Below are positions 51,109-58,183 of a stretch of DNA of 64,000 bases, in pieces. Numbering within the stretch: position 1 is the first letter of the stretch; each line of letters begins with the position of its first letter. The position numbers and the translations under genes were made by a program. Source of the DNA: Mycolicibacterium sp. CH28 (lineage in GTDB: Bacteria > Actinomycetota > Actinomycetes > Mycobacteriales > Mycobacteriaceae); the NCBI RefSeq assembly GCF_004745805.1, contig NZ_SRLQ01000018.1, positions 1-64,000 of the forward strand. The letters run 5' to 3'. The notes under the pieces are model-generated. The model was not told the origin of the DNA. It saw nothing but the letters and a program-made list of their open reading frames with translations, and did no database searches.

Positions 51109-51825
51109 CTAGGTGGTTCGCAGCTCGCGTCGTGCGCGATCGATATCGGGGCTGCGGTATTGAGTTTCGGGGATGCGGGCGAGTTCCGATTCGACGAGTT
51201 CGGGGCCGAGTCCGTAGTAGCGGCAAAAGCTCATGATGAGCGGGCGCCATGCGTTCGGATCGATGCGGTCCGGGTTGTCCCGCATGAGGATTCGCGGATC
51301 GACGTGGACGCGTTTGATCCGGACTTCGAAGCACAGGATCCCCGCGACAGCGCTGCCGGCGGCATCTTCGTGCTGAGAGTAGTTGTCCCCGTCAGCCATG
51401 ACGGGTATCGCCTTGACTAGCTCGGCCTCCATCTGCACCGGACATTCCTGTACCCGTGGCGGTCGGACAGTCTCAGACGTCACGGGGGTCAGGCCTGCCG
51501 CTGCGAACTTGTCGGGTTCGTAGCGGTAGCCTCGCTGAGATTTGCCGTCTGGCACCGGGTTCGAGCCAGTCAGCATCGACAGCCGGTTCACCGCTTCGAC
51601 TTGGCTGTCCTCCACGAGATTGATGACTATCTGGCCGGTCCGAAGCAGATTCTTGGCGGTTTGCGCCGATGATCCGAATCCCAGTAGGCAACGCCACCCC
51701 AGCCAGAAGACCGACGATATCGGCGCGAGATTGAAGGATCCGTCCGGGTTTTCGGTGCTGTTGAGGATCACTGGAGTGCCCATGTACAGGATGGCGGGTT
51801 CGGCGGGGACGTTGTCAGCGGCCAT
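51109..51825 (-). CDS. Flavin reductase-like FMN-binding protein
   Basis: A 238-residue protein of the flavin reductase split-barrel family. TPVILNSTENPDGSFNLAPISSVFWLGWR near the N-terminus is the FMN-binding part, and NLVEDSQVEAVNRLS and a long C-terminal extension follow. It may bind FMN as cofactor or supply reduced flavin to an oxygenase. The ribosome site is AAAGGA. No obvious partner oxygenase is adjacent. Confidence 0.8.
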   Translation of the reverse strand: MAADNVPAEPAILYMGTPVILNSTENPDGSFNLAPISSVFWLGWRCLLGFGSSAQTAKNLLRTGQIVINLVEDSQVEAVNRLSMLTGSNPVPDGKSQRGYRYEPDKFAAAGLTPVTSETVRPPRVQECPVQMEAELVKAIPVMADGDNYSQHEDAAGSAVAGILCFEVRIKRVHVDPRILMRDNPDRIDPNAWRPLIMSFCRYYGLGPELVESELARIPETQYRSPDIDRARRELRTT

Positions 51826-51938
51826 TGTTGGTGTTCGGTCCTTTCGGTGTCTGCCCTATCGAGAGGTAGACGATCCGCCGACCGAAAACGTGAGGTCGCC
51901 CGTGACGGCGCAACCGACAACGTCCAGCTGGGTTGGGC

Positions 51939-52571
51939 TCACGCGGCGGCCTCCAAGGCCAGCAAGAAGTGCTTGGCCTCCGCCCCACCGAGGTAGCCGC
52001 CCATCCCGCCGTCACTGCGCACCACCCGGTGACATGGCACTACGACTGGCAGCGGGTTGGTCGCGCACGCCGTGCCCACCGCGCGGACGGCTCTCGGGTT
52101 CCCGACCAGCGCGGCGACAGCCGCGTAGCTGGCGGTACGCCCGTAGCCAATCTCCTGCAGGTGGTGCAGCACGGTGCTGCGGAATCCTGCCGACAACCGC
52201 CAGTCCAGCGGGATATCGAAGTCGCGCCGGGTGCCGGCGAAATACTCGTCGAGTTCGTGGGCCGCGGCGTCCAAACGGTCGGGTGCATGCAGGATGCGGG
52301 GGCTGATCTTGTCGGCCAGATGCTGCAGGACGGCGTCGTGGTCCTCGCGGGCGTAGGCGACACGGACCAAACCCTGCTCGGTGGCTGCTACCAGTAGGGA
52401 CCCCACCGGCGAGTCAACGATTCGGTAGGCGATATCGAGGACACCGTCGCGTTCGGCGGCGGCGGCCAATCGGGCCCGTAGACGAGCCATCGTGTCGGTA
52501 CCGTCGGTGATCCGTGCCAGGTCGCGGACGAGGGCGGCGTCACCGCCGAAAGGATTGTCGTTGTCGCTCAT
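51939..52571 (-). CDS. ogt: Methylated-DNA--protein-cysteine methyltransferase
   Basis: A 210-residue DNA repair protein that takes the methyl group from O6-methylguanine onto its own Cys. The acceptor motif is VVPCHRVVRSDG near residue 177, and YGRTASYAAVAALVGNPRAVRAVG contains the DNA-binding helix and arginine finger. The N-terminal 45 residues (acidic, helical) are longer than usual for Ogt. The start is three bases after the stop of an ECF sigma factor gene, so both form an operon. Confidence 0.9.
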   Translation of the reverse strand: MSDNDNPFGGDAALVRDLARITDGTDTMARLRARLAAAAERDGVLDIAYRIVDSPVGSLLVAATEQGLVRVAYAREDHDAVLQHLADKISPRILHAPDRLDAAAHELDEYFAGTRRDFDIPLDWRLSAGFRSTVLHHLQEIGYGRTASYAAVAALVGNPRAVRAVGTACATNPLPVVVPCHRVVRSDGGMGGYLGGAEAKHFLLALEAAA

Positions 52572-52574
52572 GGG

Positions 52575-53063
52575 CTACTCCTTTCCCGGGCGTGCTGATA
52601 CGCGATATGTGCGCCTGAGGGCGGCGATGCCGTCGGCTGCGGCGCGGCGGGCCGCATCAGTGCTGCCGCCCACGATCGCAGCGACCTCCGCGTAGGGCAG
52701 ACCGGCCAGATAGCGATAAGCCACTACATGCTTCTGCTTGTCGGGCAAGAGCTTCAACGCGTCGACGAGATCATCGTCGCGCTCCGGCGCAGGTGCGGTG
52801 GGAGTTTCCGGCATGGTGGCGGTGGGGATTGCGTGTCGGGACCGCGCGCGGGTGATATCGATTGCCTTGCGGTGCGCGATCGTCACCAACCAGGCTTCGA
52901 CGTTCGCGTCGGCGGGAAGGTCCTGGTACGCCTTCATGGCAGCCAGAAAGGTGTCCGACCATGCGTCGTCGGCGTCAATCGGTCCGACAATCGCTCGGCA
53001 CACGCGCAACACCGTGGGGCCGTGGTCAGTGACCACCGTCTCGAAGGGTTGATTGGCTTTCAC
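52575..53063 (-). CDS. ECF-type RNA polymerase sigma factor
   Basis: A 162-residue sigma factor. Region 2 covers residues about 10-75 (DDAWSDTFLAAMKAY, AWLVTIAHRKAIDITRAR) and region 4 about 100-155 (LKLLPDKQKHVVAYRYLAGLPYAEVAAIVGGSTDAARR). No anti-sigma gene lies next to it. It precedes ogt by three bases and probably controls this alkylation-repair operon. The GTG start at 53063 has no clear ribosome site. The 210 bases upstream hold no gene. Confidence 0.87.
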   Translation of the reverse strand: MKANQPFETVVTDHGPTVLRVCRAIVGPIDADDAWSDTFLAAMKAYQDLPADANVEAWLVTIAHRKAIDITRARSRHAIPTATMPETPTAPAPERDDDLVDALKLLPDKQKHVVAYRYLAGLPYAEVAAIVGGSTDAARRAAADGIAALRRTYRVSARPGKE

Positions 53064-53273
53064 AGTGTGTAGACGCTCCGTGACCGGGTTTCGTGAGATT
53101 GCGATCCTGGCTAGTCGTGCACTTCTCAGCCGTTTAGTCAGGATGCGCTGTCAAATTCCGGCGAACGGAGAAACAGTGCGCACCGGCAGGAACTCCGGCC
53201 CTACGCTGCGGAACAGAGTCGGTGGCCTAGCGCACCAGAAGGTCCAACATGTCCCAACGGTGTAGGCGTACGA

Positions 53274-53630
53274 CTACTTGCGCGCCAGCGGGCTGTAGAA
53301 CACCAGGCCGTTGCCCTTGTTGTCGTAGACCACGGCACGGCGCTCGTGAGCGTCGTCGTAGGGGCCCTTGACGATCCCGCCGCCGCTGGCCTCGACGGCC
53401 TTCGCGGCCGCGTCGACATCGGCGGTCTTGATGCCGACGACGACCTGGCCAGGAATGGGGTGGTCGATCTCGGTGGCCAACGCCAGGGTGACCGCGCCGC
53501 CATCCAGGGCCGCGAAGTGGGTGCCATCGCGGAACTTGACCGCCATGCCCAGCGTGTCGCTGTAGAACCGGATCGATTCATCCAGGTCGTCGGTCGACAG
53601 GATGATCATCTTGACTTCGTGCTCGCTCAC
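53274..53630 (-). CDS. VOC (glyoxalase-fold) family protein
   Basis: A 118-residue protein of the vicinal-oxygen-chelate superfamily with the two beta-alpha-beta-beta-beta modules (VKMIILSTDDLDESIRFYSDTLGM; VVGIKTADVDAAAKAVEASGG) and a late GNGLVFYSP. It could be a dioxygenase, glyoxalase or drug-binding protein; ligands are not clear. The ATG has an AGGAGGCAC site. It is the last gene of a five-gene run headed by an ECF sigma factor. Confidence 0.8.
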   Translation of the reverse strand: MSEHEVKMIILSTDDLDESIRFYSDTLGMAVKFRDGTHFAALDGGAVTLALATEIDHPIPGQVVVGIKTADVDAAAKAVEASGGGIVKGPYDDAHERRAVVYDNKGNGLVFYSPLARK

Positions 53631-53660
53631 TGTGCCTCCTGTGTTTGAAGCGTCTCCAGA

Positions 53661-54557
53661 TTAGGCCAGCACGGCGGGCCTACCCCTGCCGGCCTCGTCG
53701 TGGGCGGTGCGGGCGCCCGGATGCAACCACTGCGCGATGTTGCGGACGTAGTCCTTGAAGGCCGCCAGCGGAGCCGGGTCGGCTCTGATCTGGGTGCCCG
53801 GCGGCTCGCTGACGAATGACGGGGCTCCGCAATCCAAATCCCAGTTGTAGTCGGCGAAATGATGGAACGTCGACTCGGCCAGCGCCCGGCCCATCGGGGC
53901 GCCGTCGGCGTCCCGTTCGCCGTCGAGCACCACGGCGAGGTTGAAACGCCGGCCGGTGACCGTGCTGCGTCCCTTCGCCAGCACGGTGGCGCAGGCGATG
54001 TCCGCCGAGACCGCCCCCTCGTGCGGGTGGGCCGGGAACCACTCGATGCGGCCGCTGGCCGTCGTCGCGGTGCGCAGCAGTTCGTGTCCTGGCGGGTCGA
54101 CGAGTACCGGTTGATAGTCGCCGTTGGCGCCGGAATGGTAGTTCGGCCACGCGATCGTCGGGGTGTCCCGGTCGTCACACAGGTGGCTCTGGTCGACGCT
54201 GGTGTCCTGGAAGACGTTGACCACGCCCAGCGATCCGAGCCGGGCCAGGCAGCACCCGAGATCCTGGTGATCGCGGGCGGTGAGCACACCGCCGCCGCGG
54301 CGGCGGAACCGCAGGATCGCGTCGGCGTCGGCCTCGGTCAGGCCGTCTCCGGTGTCCACGGCCATCAACCACACCTGGTCGAAGGGCAGCTCGTCGAGGT
54401 GGCTGAGGACCGGGTCGTCCTGGCCCCGTGCGGTGCGATTACGAGCGACGACGTCGTGGCCTGCGGCGCGTAGTTCGGCGGCCACCAGACAGAACCGGGT
54501 GATGTCCCAGTCGTCGGGGTGGGCGGGGATGGTGGTCTGAAGCAGTATTCGCGACAT
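53661..54557 (-). CDS. ThuA-like/GATase1-like protein, unknown function
   Basis: A 298-residue protein. The N-terminal Rossmann-like part (MSRILLQTTIPAHPDDWDITRFCLVAAEL, then DQVWLMAVDTGDGLTEADADAILRFRRRGGGVLTARDHQDLGCCL) resembles the ThuA/glutamine-amidotransferase-like fold, where a Cys or His near the nucleophile elbow is expected. The rest (FNLAVVLDGERDADGAPMGRALAESTFHHFADYNWD) has several His and Asp. The role is unknown. It starts seven bases after the cupin gene, in the sigma-factor operon. Confidence 0.65.
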   Translation of the reverse strand: MSRILLQTTIPAHPDDWDITRFCLVAAELRAAGHDVVARNRTARGQDDPVLSHLDELPFDQVWLMAVDTGDGLTEADADAILRFRRRGGGVLTARDHQDLGCCLARLGSLGVVNVFQDTSVDQSHLCDDRDTPTIAWPNYHSGANGDYQPVLVDPPGHELLRTATTASGRIEWFPAHPHEGAVSADIACATVLAKGRSTVTGRRFNLAVVLDGERDADGAPMGRALAESTFHHFADYNWDLDCGAPSFVSEPPGTQIRADPAPLAAFKDYVRNIAQWLHPGARTAHDEAGRGRPAVLA

Positions 54558-54564
54558 CGCCAGT

Positions 54565-54993
54565 TCAGTTCTTTCCGGGAGTGGGGTCGGCCGGCACGCG
54601 CCGGTGAGCGCGGGCAACCAGTTCGTCGTCGTCGACGAGTTCGAGCATCGGCCGGCCGTGGACACAGACCATGGTGACCACGAACCGGCTGGGGATGTCG
54701 TCGCGGTTGTTGGCGTCCGAGTAGTGGATGACGTTACCGCCGGGCTCCCAGAAGGCCTCGCCCGCGCGGATGACGCGGGGTGCCTCGCCTTCCAGCTCGA
54801 ACAGCATCTCCCCGTCGAGCATGTAGCCGAAGGCAGGACCGCTCGGATGGCGATGCGGCGGGGCCCCGGCGCTGCCGGGCGGGTACTCGATGACGACCGT
54901 CATCACCTCCGCCCCGTCGGGGATGAAGGGCGGGTGTACTTCCTGGACAACAGTGAGTGCGTTCTCCCATTGGGCGTCATAGGTTTTCGTCAT
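54565..54993 (-). CDS. Cupin-domain protein
   Basis: A 142-residue single-domain cupin. The first motif, PPHRHPSGPAFGYMLDGEMLFELEG, supplies two His and a likely Glu region, and the second, PGGNVIHYSDANN, another His. Such proteins bind a metal and act as dioxygenases, isomerases or sensors. The ATG at 54993 has a clear AGGAGA ribosome site, which lies just beyond the expected (unshifted) end of the upstream SDR gene. Confidence 0.82.
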   Translation of the reverse strand: MTKTYDAQWENALTVVQEVHPPFIPDGAEVMTVVIEYPPGSAGAPPHRHPSGPAFGYMLDGEMLFELEGEAPRVIRAGEAFWEPGGNVIHYSDANNRDDIPSRFVVTMVCVHGRPMLELVDDDELVARAHRRVPADPTPGKN

Positions 54994-55750
54994 GATCTTC
55001 TCCTGTCAGACGGCACTGCCGCCGCCGTCGGCGTGCAGTGTCGAGCCGGTGATGAAACTCGATCGCGGTGGGTGAGGCCAGGAAGAGCACCGCTTCGGCG
55101 ATCTCCTCGGGTTCGGCGGTGCGCCCGAGCGGCAGCGCGCGCCCGAGTTCGTCGTTGGTGGCGCCCCACTCCGCCTGGACGCCTTCGGTTCTGGTGGGGC
55201 CGGGGGCCACGCTGTTGACCCGCACTCCGCAAGATCCGAACTCGGCAGCCCATGCGCGGGTGAGCGATTCGACCGCGGCCTTGGACGCACCATAGGTGGA
55301 CGCACCGCCGACGCCCTTGACGGCGACCATCGAGGTGACGTTGACGATGCTCCCGCGCCCGCGATCCAGCATTCCGCGGACCAGGCCCGCGGTCAGGAAG
55401 TAGGTGCCGCGGACGTTGGTGTCGAAGGTCCTCTCGAAACCCGGCAGATCCTGCTCGATGGTCAGCGCTCCGGGGAAGCTGGCGGCGTTGTTGACCAGGA
55501 TGTCCACGTCACCGGCCTGGTCCACGAGCAATCTCACCGAATCCGCGTCGGACAGGTCCGCCCGGATGAACCGCGCGCCACCACCGATCCGCTCGAGGGC
55601 CCGCTCGCCGCGGTGCCGATCCCGCCCGGTGACGATCACCGATGCACCGGCCCCGGCGAGCAGCCGGGCACACGCCAGGCCGATGCCGGCGGTGCCGCCG
55701 GTGACAAGTGCGCTGCGGCCGGTCAGTTCCATGGCGTCCTCGCGGCTCAT
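54977..55750 (-). CDS. SDR-family oxidoreductase with apparent C-terminal frameshift
   Basis: A classical short-chain dehydrogenase: TGGTAGIG for NAD(P) near residues 15-22, NNAASF, the catalytic Ser in VNVTSMVAV and YGASK. As written the frame ends in an Arg-rich tail (HHRLDTARRRRRQ). One base back, the normal ending SSFITGSTLHADGGG is encoded and stops at 55006. So one extra base (about 55063) shifts the last 20 or so residues. It may be a real mutation or a sequencing error. The ATG at 55750 overlaps the ECF sigma stop. Confidence 0.82.
   Translation of the reverse strand: MSREDAMELTGRSALVTGGTAGIGLACARLLAGAGASVIVTGRDRHRGERALERIGGGARFIRADLSDADSVRLLVDQAGDVDILVNNAASFPGALTIEQDLPGFERTFDTNVRGTYFLTAGLVRGMLDRGRGSIVNVTSMVAVKGVGGASTYGASKAAVESLTRAWAAEFGSCGVRVNSVAPGPTRTEGVQAEWGATNDELGRALPLGRTAEPEEIAEAVLFLASPTAIEFHHRLDTARRRRRQCRLTGEDHDENL
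55063..55063 (-). other. Probable +1 frameshift site in the SDR gene
   Basis: Removing one A (coding strand) in GCGATCGAG restores the reading GCG-TCG-AGT-TTC, which leads into the normal SDR C-terminus and a stop at 55006, twelve bases before the cupin ATG. Confidence 0.7.
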
Positions 55751-56337
55751 GCGATCTGGGCGATCGGCGCGTGCACGGTGTCGGCAAGCGCAGCGCGCAG
55801 CCGCTGCCGGCCGCGCGACACCCGCGACATCACGGTGCCACGTGGAACGTTCAGGATCGCGGCGGTTTCGGTGAAGGTAAGGCCCTGCACCTCGGTGTAG
55901 AACAGGGCGGTCCGGAATCCTTCGGGGAGAGTCGCCATGGCCGATCTGATGTCGTGGTCGGGCCAACCGTTCAGCGCCTCGGTCTCGGCCGAGCGAGCGG
56001 CGCCGGACAGCCGGGCCACTCCGCCGGCCAGGTCGGCCCCGGTCACGTCGTCGACGAGTACCTCGACGGGCCTGCGCTGCTTGGACCGGTAGGCGCTCAC
56101 CCACCGGTTGTGCAGGATCCGGTACAGCCAGGCCCGAAAATCGGTGCCGTCCTGGAAGGTGTGGAAGCCGATGAATGCGTGCAACAGGGTGTCCTGCAGC
56201 AGGTCTTCGGCGTCAGCGGAGGTCCGGGTGAGCCCACGGGCTCGGCGCAACAGGGCATCGAGCAGGGGTTCGGCGTCTCGGGCGAACCGCGTGGCGGCAT
56301 CCTCACCGGATGCGCGGGTTACGGACGTGACGGTCAT
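55747..56337 (-). CDS. ECF-type RNA polymerase sigma factor (SigR/SigE-like)
   Basis: A 196-residue sigma factor. Region 2 includes DAEDLLQDTLLHAFIGFHTF and FRAWLYRILHNRWVSAYRSKQR; region 4 includes LPEGFRTALFYTEVQGLTFTETAAILNVPRGTVMSRVSRGRQRLR. The ATG at 56337 has an AGGAGA site. Its stop overlaps the SDR start (ATGA). No anti-sigma gene is adjacent; the downstream SDR, cupin, ThuA-like and VOC genes look like its dedicated operon. Confidence 0.9.
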   Translation of the reverse strand: MTVTSVTRASGEDAATRFARDAEPLLDALLRRARGLTRTSADAEDLLQDTLLHAFIGFHTFQDGTDFRAWLYRILHNRWVSAYRSKQRRPVEVLVDDVTGADLAGGVARLSGAARSAETEALNGWPDHDIRSAMATLPEGFRTALFYTEVQGLTFTETAAILNVPRGTVMSRVSRGRQRLRAALADTVHAPIAQIA

Positions 56338-56446
56338 GGTCGGATCTCCTCGGGGCGGTGCCTGGCTGTCGACATCAGCCTGACGACCGCCGAGGTAAAG
56401 CGAACCCTTGAGAACCCGTAGTCCGGGGCCCGTGGTCCCGGGCCGG

Positions 56447-57100
56447 CTATTCCGACCAACTGTTACCCCGGATGCACTCGACGAAATCCGCACGGACAAA
56501 GCCGCTGTCGAAATGGTCGAGCAGGTCGGCGTTCATGGTGCCCTGGGTGGTGGCCGGCCGGCCTCTGACGCCCTCGACGAACGCGTGCAGGATCCGGTTC
56601 TTGAAGTCGGGACGCGGATGGGCCGCAACCACCGCCGCAATCGCGTCGGGGTCGAGGGCGTCGCGGCCGATGCCCAGCACGTCGGTCTCCACGCCTGCGG
56701 TCACCAGCGCGGTTTCGGGGTCGAGGAACTCGGGCACGCCGGGAGTGGTGTGCAGGGCGATGCCGAGCCACACCTTGCACGCGGCGGCCTCGTCGACGCC
56801 GCGCTGCACCAGGAAGTCGCGCGCCGCGTTCGCCCCGTCGACTTCGAAGCGCAGCGCCGAAGAATTCCGGTAGGGCTCGGTGAGCCCGAGATCGTGGAAC
56901 ATGGCGCCCACGTAGAGCAATTCCAGATCGGGCCGAAGCCCGAGACGCCGGCCTTGCAACGCCCCGAACAGGAACACCCGACGGGAATGGTGGAAGAGCA
57001 GGTCGTCCTCGGCGTCGCGGATGAACGCGGTGACGTCGCGGGTCAGTGGGGTGTTGGGGATCTCGATCCCGGCGATGGCTTCGCCCAGTTTGGTGGTCAT
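56447..57100 (-). CDS. HD-domain protein
   Basis: A 217-residue protein with an HD phosphohydrolase-like domain. The first His lies in FHHSRRVFLF (about residue 37), the HD pair in GAMFHDLGLT (about 72), a further His in ALHTTPG and the final Asp in LGIGRDALDP. Substrates are unknown; relatives include cyanamide hydratase-like enzymes. The ATG at 57100 has a GAGGAG site. It is divergent from a GlxA-type regulator, 108 bp away. Confidence 0.8.
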   Translation of the reverse strand: MTTKLGEAIAGIEIPNTPLTRDVTAFIRDAEDDLLFHHSRRVFLFGALQGRRLGLRPDLELLYVGAMFHDLGLTEPYRNSSALRFEVDGANAARDFLVQRGVDEAAACKVWLGIALHTTPGVPEFLDPETALVTAGVETDVLGIGRDALDPDAIAAVVAAHPRPDFKNRILHAFVEGVRGRPATTQGTMNADLLDHFDSGFVRADFVECIRGNSWSE

Positions 57101-57208
57101 TGTCGGCTCCTCAGGTTGGTGACTGCTAGTGCCACCCTGCGCCGTCGAGCTGCGGCGGGCAGCTGGCTGGTGCGCCGCCTTTCCCACAGAAAGCGACACA
57201 ATGGGTAC

Positions 57209-58183
57209 ATGGCGGACAGTGGCAGTCCCCGGCTGGTGGTGATCGTCGTCTTCGACGGGGTCAAGCTGCTGGACGCGGTGGGCCCGGCCGAGGTGTTCGC
57301 CGAGGCGAACCGGTTCGGGGCCGATTACCGGCTGGAGATCGCCTCGGTGGACGGGCGCGACGTGACCACCACGATCGGCACCCGATTCGCCGTCACCCAA
57401 ACCATTTCGGCGATCGATGCCGCTGACACCGTCGTGGTGGCCGGCGGCGACGTGCTGGTGGGCCGCCCGATCGACCCCGACCTCGTAGCGGCGCTGAAAT
57501 CAGTGCCGGACCGGACCCGCCGGCTGGCCTCGGTCTGCACCGGATCGTTCATCCTCGCCCAGGCCGGCCTGCTCGAGGGACGCCGGGCCACCACCCACTG
57601 GCGCCACAGCCGACTGCTCGCCCGCGCCTTCCCCGACGTGCGCGTCGAGCCCGATGCGATCTTCGTCCGTGACGGCAACGTGTTCACCTCGGCAGGTGTG
57701 TCATCGGGCATCGATCTGGCCCTGGCCCTAGTCGAAATGGACTACGGCGGTGCGCTGGTCCGTGACGTCGCGCGGTCGTTGGTGGTCTACCTGAAGCGGT
57801 CCGGTGGGCAGTCCCAGTTCTCGGTGCTGGTCGAGGCCGACCCGCCGCCGACATCCGCGCTGCGCCCGGTCACCGACGCGATCGCCGCTGATCCGGCGGC
57901 GAATCACAGTGTGAAACACCTTGCCGCCCAAGCTTCCTTGAGCACCCGCCAGCTCACTCGGCTGTTCCAGTCGGAGTTGGGCAACACGCCGGCGCGCTAC
58001 GTCGAGATGGTGCGCGTCGATGTGGCGCGGACGGCACTCGAAGTCGGGCACAGCGTCGCCGAAAGCGCCCGACTGGCGGGATTCGGCAGCCCGGAGACGT
58101 TGCGACGAGTCTTCGTCAGCCACCTCGGGCTGTCGCCGCGGGCCTATCGGGACAGATTCCGCACCGCCGCGCCCGGCACCTAA
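57209..58183 (+). CDS. GlxA-type AraC-family regulator with DJ-1/PfpI domain
   Basis: A 324-residue regulator. The N-terminal DJ-1/PfpI-like domain (VVIVVFDGVKLLDAVGPAEVF) has the nucleophile-elbow Cys in SVCTGSFILAQAGLL near residue 111. The C-terminal 110 residues have two AraC helix-turn-helix motifs (HLAAQASLSTRQLTRLFQ; SVAESARLAGFGSPETLRRVF). The ATG at 57209 follows a CACAAT hexamer by six bases. It is the likely regulator of the divergent HD-domain gene. Its stop overlaps that of the convergent LuxR gene. Confidence 0.88.
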   Translation: MADSGSPRLVVIVVFDGVKLLDAVGPAEVFAEANRFGADYRLEIASVDGRDVTTTIGTRFAVTQTISAIDAADTVVVAGGDVLVGRPIDPDLVAALKSVPDRTRRLASVCTGSFILAQAGLLEGRRATTHWRHSRLLARAFPDVRVEPDAIFVRDGNVFTSAGVSSGIDLALALVEMDYGGALVRDVARSLVVYLKRSGGQSQFSVLVEADPPPTSALRPVTDAIAADPAANHSVKHLAAQASLSTRQLTRLFQSELGNTPARYVEMVRVDVARTALEVGHSVAESARLAGFGSPETLRRVFVSHLGLSPRAYRDRFRTAAPGT

